Shown: positions 34,109 to 46,000 of the stretch, one piece after another | Layout of the letters: each line of letters starts with the position of its first letter | Position numbering within the stretch: the stretch's first letter is position 1 | NCBI GenBank assembly: GCA_022414725.1 | Contig: CM039464.1 | Span: forward strand, 54,742,361 to 54,806,360 | DNA from: Microglena sp. YARC | Taxonomy: Eukaryota > Chlorophyta > Chlorophyceae > Chlamydomonadales > Chlamydomonadaceae | Length of the DNA: 64,000 nt | Reading direction: 5' to 3' | Program-made: the position numbers and the translations under genes | The notes under the pieces: model-generated | The model's input: only the letters and a program-made list of their open reading frames with translations | Databases searched by the model: none | Told to the model about the DNA's origin: nothing

Positions 34109-36014
34109 GGCACCGGTAGCAATTGCTATCCGGGACCCTGTTTGGGCCAAACCGTCTGCTACAATCGAATATAATAACCTGTTAGTTAACAACGGTATGC
34201 CTCTACGTGATTGCAAGGTGCAAACAGGAGCGCGTTGTAGCAGTTTGTGTACCTACTACCCATGTACGTTACTCAGCCCGCAGCCAGTGGGCGACCTGGA
34301 GGCTGATATAGTGATATACCATGCGTGTAAATAAGCCAAAGCTGGCCAAGTCTTTCAACTGTCTAATTCGCTTAGTCTGCTCCCTGGTTTCCATTGGTAT
34401 CGCATGGCGGTGAGCAGCCCAGAGTTGGCTGAAGAAGCATGTAACAATCCAATCCTAGCGACACTTCATAGCTCCGACGCCAATTTAAATCCCAAAATAT
34501 GCTGACCCACGACCAGTCACACGGTGTGGACTCACACAAGTGTATATATGTATGTATGTATGTATGTTACAGTCCAGGGGTGGACACATAAGCTAAAGGG
34601 GCTTGCCCAACCTCGATATCAGGAGGGGCTAAAGCAAAAACAAGCACTGATGAACCAGGCCCCAACACACCTGGACCATAGTGCATGGTGCAACTAGGGT
34701 TGTTCATGATGCTGCGTCCTCCCTCGCAGGCGCAACGTCGAAGGGCCCATTCCGTTGCAGGACGCAACGTGGGGAGGATCCGTTGCGTCGCATATGCAAC
34801 TTCAGTGGGTTGGTTGCGTCGCAAAACACAGGCTATGGGTCGGTTATGGGTCGGTTGCGGGCCGGTTGCCTATTAGGACGCATGCTATGAAATGGTTGCT
34901 TCTGAGGACGCAGGCTGTACAATGTGTTGCTTCTCAAGACCCAGAGCTAGGGATCTCCTGGTATACCCTGGATGTAACCCGTTTCCAGTTGTGCCTTGTT
35001 TCTGTCTTTTTACAAGAAGTATGTTCGCCTCGAGGATGGGTCTCCGCGCGCCAGCACTAGACTCGAGGGTTTTGTGCTACCTATACACGGCAGATGTACC
35101 GGATGTATGCTGGATGTATGCTGCGGTCTAGGCTGTAGCTGATTTAGCTTGCGGGATTTGCCCGACACCTTGAGACAATACTAATTACCAGCCGATCAGT
35201 CAAGCGGGGTTTTGGGACAGTCTGTACGGCAATCCATTATAGAACTGGGTTAATGGGCGCGCATTGCGCGATCCTCGGCCAGGCAAAAATTAAACGGTGC
35301 AGTATCCCATTTAGAGACCTGCGGCAGAAGCAGTCCACAGAGTGCAAGGTGGACCACGACTACCAAGAAACCACCTTGGTGATCATGGTTATCTTCCTGT
35401 CAGGTAAGTATGCTTTGGACGTGCCCGACAAGAGATTGGGGGGTGGCGACGCTGACGTCGTGACTACCAGGCGGTGGTGGGCAAATCACTCTGGGCTGCA
35501 GAAACACGAGACAGCCAGCCTGGACACTCGACTACTACATACTACATCGGCCGGCTAAAGAGCCTCCTAGATGGATTCGAGCCTGGGCAAGTCTGGGCAC
35601 ATTTTTAATCTGATTGAAGCCGTGTACGTGATTACATTCTGTAATCGGCAGTGTGGTGTGGTAGTGTTTATACTGCCCTCGTTTACTATGCCTGCAGGCG
35701 GTGAGCAGCCTAAAGGCTGAAATACCAAGTGACCAAAACAAAGTAAATACTCATTTTGGTGGTTGCCCCCAGTGCAAGCAAACGGACAGGCCCCCTACCC
35801 CAACCTCACGCCTCGCAATACGGAGTACTATTTATGCATGTATGCATTTATTTATGTACTTAAGTAATTATGTATTTTTGTATTTATGTATTTATGTACC
35901 GGAATTTATGTATTCATGCATTTATTTAATTTAATACTCGTTTTGTGCCAAGCATTGATCACATGTATCCGTGGCGCGCATTCATTATGCAGCAGAGTAC
36001 TTTTCCACCACCGG
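34109..36014 (+). repeat. Satellite monomer 10
   Basis: No 25-nt deletion. Has a 12-nt duplication (GGATGTATGCTGGATGTATGC near 35101, 21 nt shown in two overlapping units), GGGATCTCC, AGAGATTGG and CTACATCGG. Confidence 0.92.
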
Positions 36015-37898
36015 GGCACCGTTTGGGCCAAACCGTCTGCTACAATCGAATACAATAACCTGTTAGTTAACAACGGTATGCCTCTACGTGATTGCAAGGT
36101 GCAAACAGGAGCGCGTTGTAGCAGTTTGTGTACCTACTACCCATGTACGTTACTCAGCCCGCAGCCAGTGGGCGACCTGGAGGCTGATATAGTGATATAC
36201 CATGCGTGTAAATAAGCCAAAGCTGGCCAAGTCTTTCAACTGTCTAATTCGCTTAGTCTGCTCCCTGGTTTCCATTGGTATCGCATGGCGGTGAGCAGCC
36301 CAGAGTTGGCTGAAGAAGCATGTAACAATCCAATCCTAGCGACACTTCATAGCTCCGACGCCAATTTAAATCCCAAAATATGCTGACCCACGACCAGTCA
36401 CACGGTGTGGACTCACACAAATGTATATATGTATGTATGTATGTATGTTACAGTCCAGGGGTGGACACATAAGCTAAAGGGGCTTGCCCAACCTCGATAT
36501 CAGGAGGGGCTAAAGCAAAAACAAGCACTGATGAACCAGGCCCCAACACACCTGGACCATAGTGCATGGTGCAACTAGGGTTGTTCATGATGCTGCGTCC
36601 TCCCTCGCAGGCGCAACGTCGAAGGGCCCATTCCGTTGCAGGACGCAACGTGGGGAGGATCCGTTGCGTCGCATATGCAACTTCAGTGGGTTGGTTGCGT
36701 CGCAAAACACAGGCTATGGGTCGGTTATGGGTCGGTTGCGGGCCGGTTGCCTATTAGGACGCATGCTATGAAATGGTTGCTTCTGAGGACGCAGGCTGTA
36801 CAATGTGTTGCTTCTCAAGACCCAGAGCTAGGGATCTCCTGGTATACCCTGGATGTAACCCGTTTCCAGTTGTGCCTTGTTTCTGTCTTTTTACAAGAAG
36901 TATGTTCGCCTCGAGGATGGGTCTCCGCGCGCCAGCACTAGACTCGAGGGTTTTGTGCTACCTATACACGGCAGATGTACCGGATGTATGCTGGATGTAT
37001 GCTGCGGTCTAGGCTGTAGCTGATTTAGCTTGCGGGATTTGCCCGACACCTTGAGACAATACTAATTACCAGCCGATCAGTCAAGCGGGGTTTTGGGACA
37101 GTCTGTACGGCAATCCATTATAGAACTGGGTTAATGGGCGCGCGCATTGCGCGATCCTCGGCCAGGCAAAAATTAAACGGTGCAGTATCCCATTTAGAGA
37201 CCTGCGGCAGAAGCAGTCCACAGAGTGCAAGGTGGACCACGACTACCAAGAAACCACCTTGGTGATCATGGTTATCTTCCTGTCAGGTAAGTATGCTTTG
37301 GACGTGCCCGACAAGAGATTGGGGGGGTGGCGACGCTGACGTCGTGACTACCAGGCGGTGGTGGGCAAATCACTCTGGGCTGCAGAAACACGAGACAGCC
37401 AGCCTGGACACTCGACTACTACATACTACATCGGCCGGCTAAAGAGCCTCCTAGATGGATTCGAGCCTGGGCAAGTCTGGGCACATTTTTAATCTGATTG
37501 AAGCCGTGTACGTGATTACATTCTGTAATCGGCAGTGTGGTGTGGTAGTGTTTATACTGCCCTCGTTTACTATGCCTGCAGGCGGTGAGCAGCCTAAAGG
37601 CTGAAATACCAAGTGACCAAAACAAAGTAAATACTCATTTTGGTGGTTGCCCCCAGTGCAAGCAAACGGACAGGCCCCCTACCCCAACCTCACGCCTCGC
37701 AATACGGAGTACTATTTATGCATGTATGCATTTATTTATGTACTTAAGTAATTATGTATTTTTGTATTTATGTATTTATGTACCGGAATTTATGTATTCA
37801 TGCATTTATTTAATTTAATACTCGTTTTGTGCCAAGCATTGATCACATGTATCCGTGGCGCGCATTCATTATGCAGCAGAGTACTTTTCCACCACCGG
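36015..37898 (+). repeat. Satellite monomer 11
   Basis: Combines the 25-nt deletion of monomer 9 with the 12-nt duplication, GGGATCTCC, AGAGATTGG and CTACATCGG of monomer 10. Confidence 0.93.
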
Positions 37899-40044
37899 GG
37901 CACCGGTAGCAATTGCTATCCGGGACCCTGTTTGGGCCAAACCGTCTGCTACAATCGAATATAATAACCTGTTAGTTAACAACGGTATGCCTCTACGTGA
38001 TTGCAAGGTGCAAACAGGAGCGCGTTGTAGCAGTTTGTGTACCTACTACCCATGTACGTTACTCAGCCCGCAGCCAGTGGGCGACCTGGAGGCTGATATA
38101 GTGATATACCATGCGTGTAAATAAGCCAAAGCTGGCCAAGTCTTTCAACTGTCTAATTCGCTTAGTCTGCTCCCTGGTTTCCATTGGTATCGCATGGCGG
38201 TGAGCAGCCCAGAGTTGGCTGAAGAAGCATGTAACAATCCAATCCTAGCGACACTTCATAGCTCCGACGCCAATTTAAATCCCAAAATATGCTGACCCAC
38301 GACCAGTCACACGGTGTGGACTCACACAAATGTATATATGTATGTATGTATGTATGTTACAGTCCAGGGGTGGACACATAAGCTAAAGGGGCTTGCCCAA
38401 CCTCGATATCAGGAGGGGCTAAAGCAAAAACAAGCACTGATGAACCAGGCCCCAACACACCTGGACCATAGTGCATGGTGCAACTAGGGTTGTTCATGAT
38501 GCTGCGTCCTCCCTCGCAGGCGCAACGTCGAAGGGCCCATTCCGTTGCAGGACGCAACGTGGGGAGGATCCGTTGCGTCGCATATGCAACTTCAGTGGGT
38601 TGGTTGCGTCGCAAAACACAGGCTATGGGTCGGTTATGGGTCGGTTGCGGGCCGGTTGCCTATTAGGACGCATGCTATGAAATGGTTGCTTCTGAGGACG
38701 CAGGCTGTACAATGTGTTGCTTCTCAAGACCCAGAGCTAGGGGTCTCCTGGTATACCCTGGATGTAACCCGTTTCCAGTTGTGCCTTGTTTCTGTCTTTT
38801 TACAAGAAGTATGTTCGCCTCGAGGATGGGTCTCCGCGCGCCAGCACTAGACTCGAGGGTTTTGTGCTACCTATACTGTAGGCGCCTGTATTGTTGGCGC
38901 TTTTAATTGTTGGCGGCCACACAATTATTTTGCACCAAATGACTTTGTGCCAGAACTTTGGCGGTAATTTACAATTTGGGAGAAACATAAATTGGCCCAA
39001 GTGCCATGCACTGGCGGTTCCATTTTAAAACACATTCTTGGCCATGGCTGCTCAATTTTAAAACACATTCAATGCCCCATAATCAGATGTTGTTATTATT
39101 ACAGTCCAAGAGTAGGCCAGACAGGCTAAAAGGACCTCCCCAACCAAAAAGGAGGGGCTAAAAAAGGAATATCTAGGCTGGTTGTACCGGTAGGCTATGC
39201 CCCCTCATCATGTACGCATGGGCCGCACTGTGACACATTAAAATAAAACACACTCTTGGCCATGCCTGCTCCATTTTAAAACACATTCTATGCCCCATAA
39301 GCAGTTGTTGTTATTACAGTCCAAGGGTAGGCCGAATAGGAAGGGTAGGCCGAAGAGGAATAGCAATGGCAGGCTGGTCGAGCTTGTTAAAAAACGAAGA
39401 GATGAGAGATTGGCCGGGACGCTGTTGTGGGATAGGGCAGGGAGCACCACCTTGAAGAGGGGACAGGGAGCGAAGGCCCAACGTCCTTGGAGAATCCATC
39501 AATTATGACAATATGCAGAAGCGAACTAGCAAGACCACATACCGGTGTTTGACCCTCTCTGAGGCTGTATGTTTGAGTGTGTACTGCACTGTAGTCCAGC
39601 TGCTCGCGCCTGAACGTTGGCGGTTGATCCGGTTTGTGCTCGAACCGGTTTTGGCCTACACGCCTACCTTGCAGGAACATGGCGGTACCCCAACCGCCAA
39701 ATTTATCGCCAACATTACAGGCGCCTACGGTACACGGCAGATGTACCGGATGTATGCTGCGGTCTAGGCTGTAGCTGATTTAGCTTGCGGGATTTGCCCG
39801 ACACCTTGGGATAATACTAATGACCAGGCGATCGGTCAAGCGAGGTTTTGGGACAGTCTGTACGGCAATTCATTATAGAACTGGGTTAATGGGTGCCGAG
39901 GCGCGCATTGCGCGATCCTCGGCCAGGCAAAAATTAAACGGTGCAGTATCCCATTTAGAGACCTGCGGCAGAAGCAGTCCACAGAGTGCAAGGTGGACCA
40001 AAACTACCAAGAAACCACCTTGGTGATCATGGTTATCTTCCCGT
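37899..40044 (+). repeat. Satellite monomer 12 (right edge, incomplete, split by the TIR element)
   Basis: 37899-38876 plus 39731-40044. The second part is more diverged (GGGATAATACTAATGACCAGG) and stops at ATCTTCCCGT, about three fifths through the unit, where an unrelated GAATGAAAAAAATT repeat starts. Confidence 0.92.
38877..39730. mobile_element. Non-autonomous TIR DNA transposon, 854 bp
   Basis: Inserted between CTATAC and TACACGG of a satellite monomer, with TAC doubled (3-bp TSD). Ends are inverted repeats: GTAGGCGCCTGTATTGTTGG on the left against GTAGGCGCCTGTAATGTTGG read inward from the right (about 21 of 22). TTGGCGG motifs recur near both ends. Inside there is a ~220-bp spaced duplication (TTTTAAAACACATTC...CCCCATAA...TTACAGTCCA, 39056-39120 and 39276-39340) and copies of the ~100-bp dispersed repeat. 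No transposase ORF. The superfamily is uncertain: a 3-bp TSD is seen in PIF/Harbinger, but the sequence TAC is not the usual TWA. Confidence 0.85.
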
Positions 40045-40125
40045 ACCCGAATGAAAAAAATCTCCAGATTTTACCCGAATGAAAAAAATTACAAAATTTA
40101 CCCAAATGAAAAAAATTACAAAATT
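40045..40125. repeat. Short tandem repeat ACCCGAATGAAAAAAATT
   Basis: Three units of about 29 bp (TTACCCGAATGAAAAAAATT and ACAAAATT) directly after the satellite's right edge. Confidence 0.85.
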
Positions 40126-40762
40126 TTGATTGAGGGATTAGCCTGTCAAAACTGTTTGTGTGTGTGTGTGTGTTTGTCCGTGTGTCACAACGTACTTTTC
40201 AGGTTTCACTTCAAATCACAAGAAAACAAAACATTATATAAGATATCCCAATTATAAGACTTATTGATACCGGAGATTTTCTCAAGGGACCACTTATGAG
40301 CATCGCAATTCAAGAAAAGGAGCTAAGGTTTGTGCTTTTTGGGCCAAAAGCGACAATTATTGGGTAACATTTGTCATCATTTCAACTTCGTCCCATCCAA
40401 TCATGTGCGCATGCATAGGTTTGGGAATGGAATTGTCGTCAAAAAATCGAGACGAAACATGCAAGCATCACAATGGACGAAACATTCCCCTAGGGCACTA
40501 AAGCTATTTTTAGCACGTACTTCAGCCCCAGCTCAGCCGCAGGGCCGTGCGTGGGGCACCGGTGCGTGGGCACCGGTGGTGCGTGGGGTGTCCCGGGTGG
40601 GTAATGAAACCACGCCAACTATGGTACTTCTACTTCTAATTCACGTAATCCTCATGTTTCCAGGCTTGCCAACTTGCACAATGAACAATTCGATGGGAAA
40701 CGATTACATATTCATGTCACGCACTTGCTGAGCTTGGAATGAAGCACTGCCGACCTTCGTGT
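40126..40762 (+). repeat. Dispersed repeat B, copy 1
   Basis: TTGATTGAGGGATTAGCCTG to about GCACTGCCGACCTTCG. The same ~630-bp sequence lies at 56134-56750 and, in noisy form, near 60750-61370. No long ORF and no TIR or TSD that I could define. Copies 1 and 2 lie on either side of the Helitron. Confidence 0.85.
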
Positions 40763-41603
40763 TGTAGGGTGAGGTTTGCGGCAGCCAGCAGCGTGATCTG
40801 ACACGTGTCAAGCCAACACCCACTAGACCCTGGACGACCTGGGGCACCTTTGAACTTGCCAACTGTCGTCCACGCGCTTCCTAACTTTTCAGTGGACGCA
40901 TACAAGTTTTTGCTTTGTTGGAAACAAGGGTGCAGCGCCCTACATGTCGTCGTTGAAACCTGTTTGGACGGCACACGGCGTCATGACAGCAATCTCGACC
41001 ACACCTGATTCGACCGAATAGTAGGGGTATCTTGCTCGACTGTCATTCCGGTTAATCCGTACTTCCGTACATCGACTGCTGGGTAAATCGCAGGTCTTCA
41101 GCCTATGCTCTTATATCCTCGACCATCTGTCGTCGCCTTCTTTGCTTGATTCCTTAGCCCTCCGCTAATATCCACCAATCTAATTGTGACCAGTCCATTT
41201 CAACTCGCGAAATCGCCTCGAGTCGTCATCGCCGCCGACTCTTGTTCCATTGCATCATTCACTCAACCATGTACATTGAGCTTCGTAAGGTTTTACCCCT
41301 GTAGGTTCATGATAGCCGTCTTGGCCATCTCACGCTATTAACTCTATGTACAATCAATCATGTCCTTGACCAACACTAACCAACCTACTTACCTACTTAC
41401 CTAGTCACATCAACCTAACCATATCAACCTAAGCATAAGCAACTAATCTATTAGTATTTATCCTAAATAATACACACCAATTGACGGCATCCAAACATCC
41501 ACATCTAACATTGGCATTGTGCTGTTTTTCGCCACAATAGTTTGTTCAATATTGGTGCTACCAAGGGTGTGCGCTCAGCAATTATCATTGTTTGTGCTTC
41601 ATT
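40763..41603. other. Intergenic or Helitron 5' region without visible gene
   Basis: Ordinary mixed sequence. A TTACCTACTTACCTAG motif and a run of CATCAACCTAA units at about 41385-41440 are the only structure. The Helitron's 5' TC terminus should lie here or further left, but it cannot be placed by eye. Confidence 0.5.
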
Positions 41604-43065
41604 ATGGCTGTAACCTTAGCATTGTTTGTGCTTGATGGGTTAACCTATAGGGTGCCATCTTTGTTCAAGTTTTTCTCAGGTGATTGTGGATTTGATAGCA
41701 TAGTGTACCTATGGCTTCTGTGCAATCCTGGATTGACTTTCACTGTCAAAGATTTACGCCGAGCTGTGAGTAGTAAGTTGAAGGAAGATTTGGCTATTTA
41801 TGATGCTGCTGCCATGAATCAGCATTTGAAATACATGATAACCTAGAGCACTATTTACGGTGTGTTGAAACATCCACTAGGGATCTCCCTCCATTTAGTA
41901 AAACACGATCTTACTGGATGGATGGTGTTTCATCCATTTGGGCAGCCAAAGTCCTTGGCATCAACATTAACATCTATAACTCTGAAACAAAGCAGTATAC
42001 ATTGAAAACTGAGTTTATCAGCGATTGCACGTTCGTACTGCTATACAATGGTGTAGACCATTATGAGCCCTTAGTACGTGTCAGTAACGTTAAGTTGCAT
42101 CCATCCCAACCCAAACCTCCCCAACCCCATCCTCAACTCCACTCCTATTCCCAACCCCAACCTCAAGATCAACCCCAACTCCAATCCCAAATCCAACCCC
42201 TACCCCAACCCCAACGTCAACCCCAACTCCAACCACAACCCCAATCCCAACCCCAAACCCAAACGGAACCCCAAACCCAACCCCAACCCCTAACCTGTTC
42301 CCAACTCCAACACCTAACACAAACCCAAACCCAAACCCAACCTCGACCCCAACCCCAGCCCCAACCCCAACCCCAACTCCATCACCAATCCCATCCCCAA
42401 ACCCAACCCCATCCTCAAACCCAAACCCATACCCGTCCTCGTCCCCAATTCCAACCCCAAACCCAAACCCAAACCCAAACCCAACTTCAATTCCAAACCC
42501 AACTCAAACCCCAAACTCAACCCCAATCCCAACCCCAACCACAACCTACGCCCCAATCCCTACCACGAACCCATTCCCATCCCAATTCCCACCCACAATC
42601 TCAACCTTCAATCCTAACCCAACCCAAAACCCAGTCTCCTACATCAAGTTCAATTGCAACCTCAAACTTACCACTAGGAGATAGACCTTGGAATAACGTA
42701 CAAAGTGTGAAGAGGCGGAAAGGGCCCATGAATTTAGTTAGCAGCATTGTGCTTCCTAGTGCACCATTGAATCCCAACCAATTTGCAGCCATTGCACCCC
42801 CTGAGGAGGACCTCGAGATCTTAAACTGTACACCATGCGAACCTTCTCAACTAGCGCTCACTACCTCATGTCAACAATTGGACCCAGGTGACCCATGTAC
42901 TGTATTAAATGCCACCACAATCAACACTAATGTACGAAAGAGTGGTCGAAATCGTGAAGTTGTTGGCAAGCCTGATTACAACGAGATTGACAGTGCTGAT
43001 GATGTGGTGGTTGACAATAGTAATCGAGAGAAGGCAAGACTGAGGCAGCAACAATGTCGAGCTAA
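41604..43065 (+). CDS. Helitron exon 1: OTU-type protease and Pro/Gln-rich repeat
   Basis: ATG at 41604. SGDCGFDSIVYLW carries the Asp-x-Cys part of an OTU active site and GVDHYEPLV the His part, with the strand ININIYNSETKQYTLKTEFI between. OTU proteases occur in several Helitron families. The first frame stops at 41844-41846, and the continuation (LEHYLRCVETS...) lies one base off, so there is a one-nucleotide indel between about 41795 and 41843. From 42096 to 42640 CCCAAN hexanucleotides encode ~180 residues of PQ/TQ dipeptides. The exon ends REKARLRQQQCRA with donor AA|GTGAGT. An internal acceptor at TTTTTCTCAG (41680) could be the true exon start. Confidence 0.8.
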
Positions 43066-46000
43066 GTGAGTCATATGGGTCTTAGCCTTATAGCCTTTGA
43101 AGCAGGCCAAAGTTCACGTAATGTTCATGATTCCAAAGTTCAATTCACGTAATGTTCGCAGCCATCCTTGTTCATCATCCATATATGATTTCTTACTATT
43201 GTGCCTTGTATTTAGTCACTACATTGTTATGAATATGTGCAAAAATCTCTATTATGTAGCCTCTATTTGTATGAGTTAATATCTGTACAGTTCATTTCTT
43301 CCATTGTATATCTTGTTTGCTTAATCTGTTTCTTAAGTTATGTTCATTAAATGCAGACGTGGCAAACCAACTATAGCGAAAGATAATGAAGCTAACAGGT
43401 TGCTAATGAAGAAATCAAGGGTTGAGTAAGTATGAGAGTGCATGGAGGCTTCTGTAATGTGCATGCGTGTGTATATAATGTCCTACTTGTGACATATAAT
43501 GTTCCCAGTCACACAATGTTCCTAGTCATACTATGTTCCCAATCACATTATTACTGGAGTGATGATAGTGTCGTGCCTTTGACTTCTAATGTGTTCAGGG
43601 TTTAGTTGCTTAGTGGTTTTAATGCCAGCGGTTGAACATAATTCCGATGCCAATTGTCTCGGCTGTCAAGACTATATGTTCGATCCTATGACGTCAAGGA
43701 CATGCCCAGCCGACTCTACAACCTTTTTGGCAAAACACGTGTCAGACCGCATATCACACAGCAATCTCGTAATACGATATTTGGTCTTCATGTCTCTTTT
43801 TATTCATTGGAATTCTTGATCAATGCTACATATAGTATGGTTCATGCAGCATGACTATGTTTCATCCTTCCTTATAAGACCTTTTCTTGATATCTATTTC
43901 ATGCTTGATTAATCAGTTGCTTAATCTGTGAACATTATATGCAGGCGTGACGAACCAACAGTAGCCAAGGACAAAGTAGCTAACAAGTCGCAAAAGGAGA
44001 AATCAAGGCTAGAGTAAGTATGAGAGTTGCTGGTTGTGCTATCTATTATCCATTGTAATTCTTGGTTAAGATAAATATAGTAAGGTTCATGTGGCATGTC
44101 TATGTTTCATCATCCTTTTGAAGGTCTTTTGATGATATGCCTTGTCACAACTTCATGTCTATCTATCCCTTATGTACCTTCCCTATACCCCTCTCTCTCT
44201 TAGAGACCGCTAGCTATGTGTGATTAGGGAGTGGAAATCTATATAAGTCAATTGAAGGCGCATCCTTAATCAGTTCATCGCATAAAGGATATTGTGTAAA
44301 ATAGGTATCATCTAACTATCTATATATGTATGATTAAATGGATGGTTATTTCTTGCTGCTATGATATATATGTACTAGCATGATGGGTATTGTTATGATT
44401 TATGTGTATGCCTTGAGGCATTTGGTTTAAATGCATGATGCTCTCGATTAGTAGGATTCAATCAACAACTTGTTTGTTAACTATATTATAAATCCATATA
44501 TCTATTATTGTTCTACATGTCACACCCAACCATACATCATTGACCACTCTCTTGTGTGCCTTGTATTCTATCAAAATATGGTACCATGGTGTCATGACAA
44601 GTATCATCAATATATTGCATTCAAATATGCCATCTTAAGTATACAAACACTTTGTTTACCCCCTTTGGTTTCATGCTTGATTAATCAGATGCTTAATTTG
44701 TGAACATTATATGCAGGCGTGACGAACCAACTGTAGCCAAGGACAATGAAGCTAACAAGTTGCAAATGAAGAAATCAAGGCTAGAGTGAGTATGCGAGTT
44801 GCTGGTTGTGCTCTCCATTATCTATTGTGATTCCTTGTTACTGATAAATATAGTAAGGTTCATGTGGCATGTCTATGTTTCATCATCCTTTTAAGGACTT
44901 TTGATGATATGCCTTTGCACAACTTCAGGTCTATCCATCCCTTATTTACCTTCCCTTTACCTCTCTCTCTCTAGTAGATTGCTAGCTATGTGTGATTAGG
45001 GAGTCGGGATCTATCTAAGCGACTGGTACCTCTGGTCCCTGTCCTTGAGATTGAACTTAATCAGTTCATCGCATGAAGGATATTGTGTAAAATAGGTATC
45101 ATCTACCTATCTATATATGTATGATTAAATGGATGGTTATTTCTTGCTGCTATGATATATATGTACTAGCATGATGGGTATTGTTATGATTTATGTGTAT
45201 GCCTTGAGGCATTTGGTTTAAATGCATGATGCTCTCGATTAGTAGGATTCAATCAACAACTTGTTTGTTAACTATATTATAAATCCATATATCTATTATT
45301 GTTCTACATGTCACACCCAACCATACATCATTGACCACTCTCTTGTGTGCCTTGTATTCTATCAAAATATGGTACCATGGTGTCATGACAAGTATCATCA
45401 TTATATCGCATTCATATATGCCATCTTATGTATACAAACTCTTTGTTTACCCCCTTTGGTTTCCTGCTTGATTAATCAGATGCTTAATTTGTGAACATTA
45501 TATGCAGGCGTGACGAACCAACTGTAGCCAAGGACAATGAAGCTAACAAGTTGCAAATGAAGAAATCAAGGCTAGAGTGAGTATGAGAGATGATATATGA
45601 GAGCTTTATAATCAATTGCAATTCTTGTCATTGCTGAATAAGTATGGTTCATGTGGCATGACTATGTTTCATCATTTTTAAAAGGCCTTTGGTTAATATG
45701 TCTTGAGCATATTTAAACCTCTATCCACCCCTTTACCCACCTCACCCCCCAACTCTCTATCTAAGACACCGCTAGCTATGAGCAATTATGGAGTGAGGAT
45801 CTAACTAGGAGACTGTTACCTATTTTTGTCCAACATCTACCATAGTGCTATCTTATGTAGGGCATCTTTGCCATGTTGTAGATTTGCACATTGCATAATG
45901 AATATTTCAGTGCTAAATTTGCATTAACTTTGTCCAAATACTTGGCATGCGCAGGAAGAAGAACACAAATGAAGAGAACATCGAAGTTATAATAGGAAAC

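Larger units (their letters stand above)
10066..40044 (+). repeat. Satellite array of ~1.9-kb monomers (about 11.7 copies), with two insertions
   Basis: Head-to-tail monomers of 1871-1906 bp, apparently about 99% identical in the interior. I set the phase at GGCACCGGTAGCAATTGC: starts 10162, 12049, 13952, 22726, 24628, 26530, 28433, 30334, 32238, 34109, 36015, 37899. The array is split by the copia element (15527-22392) and the TIR element (38877-39730). A worn partial unit (10066-10161) forms the left edge. Each monomer holds a TATG/ATTTATG-rich part, a GTTGCG/CGCAAC-rich part with a perfect hairpin, and the ~100-bp dispersed repeat. ORFs of 60-120 codons recur in each copy but show no domain or coding character, and no rRNA, snRNA or tRNA was recognised. 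Confidence 0.95.

Noticed and set aside
10162..40044. Recurring 60-120 codon ORFs in each satellite monomer
   Set aside because: They overlap on both strands, show no domain, and their lengths change freely with indels between copies, so no coding constraint is visible.
42096..42640. CCCAAN repeat as interstitial telomere sequence
   Set aside because: Hexamers vary (CCCAAC, CCAAAC, CCTCAA) and keep one reading frame within an exon; they do not match a plant-type CCCTAAA repeat.
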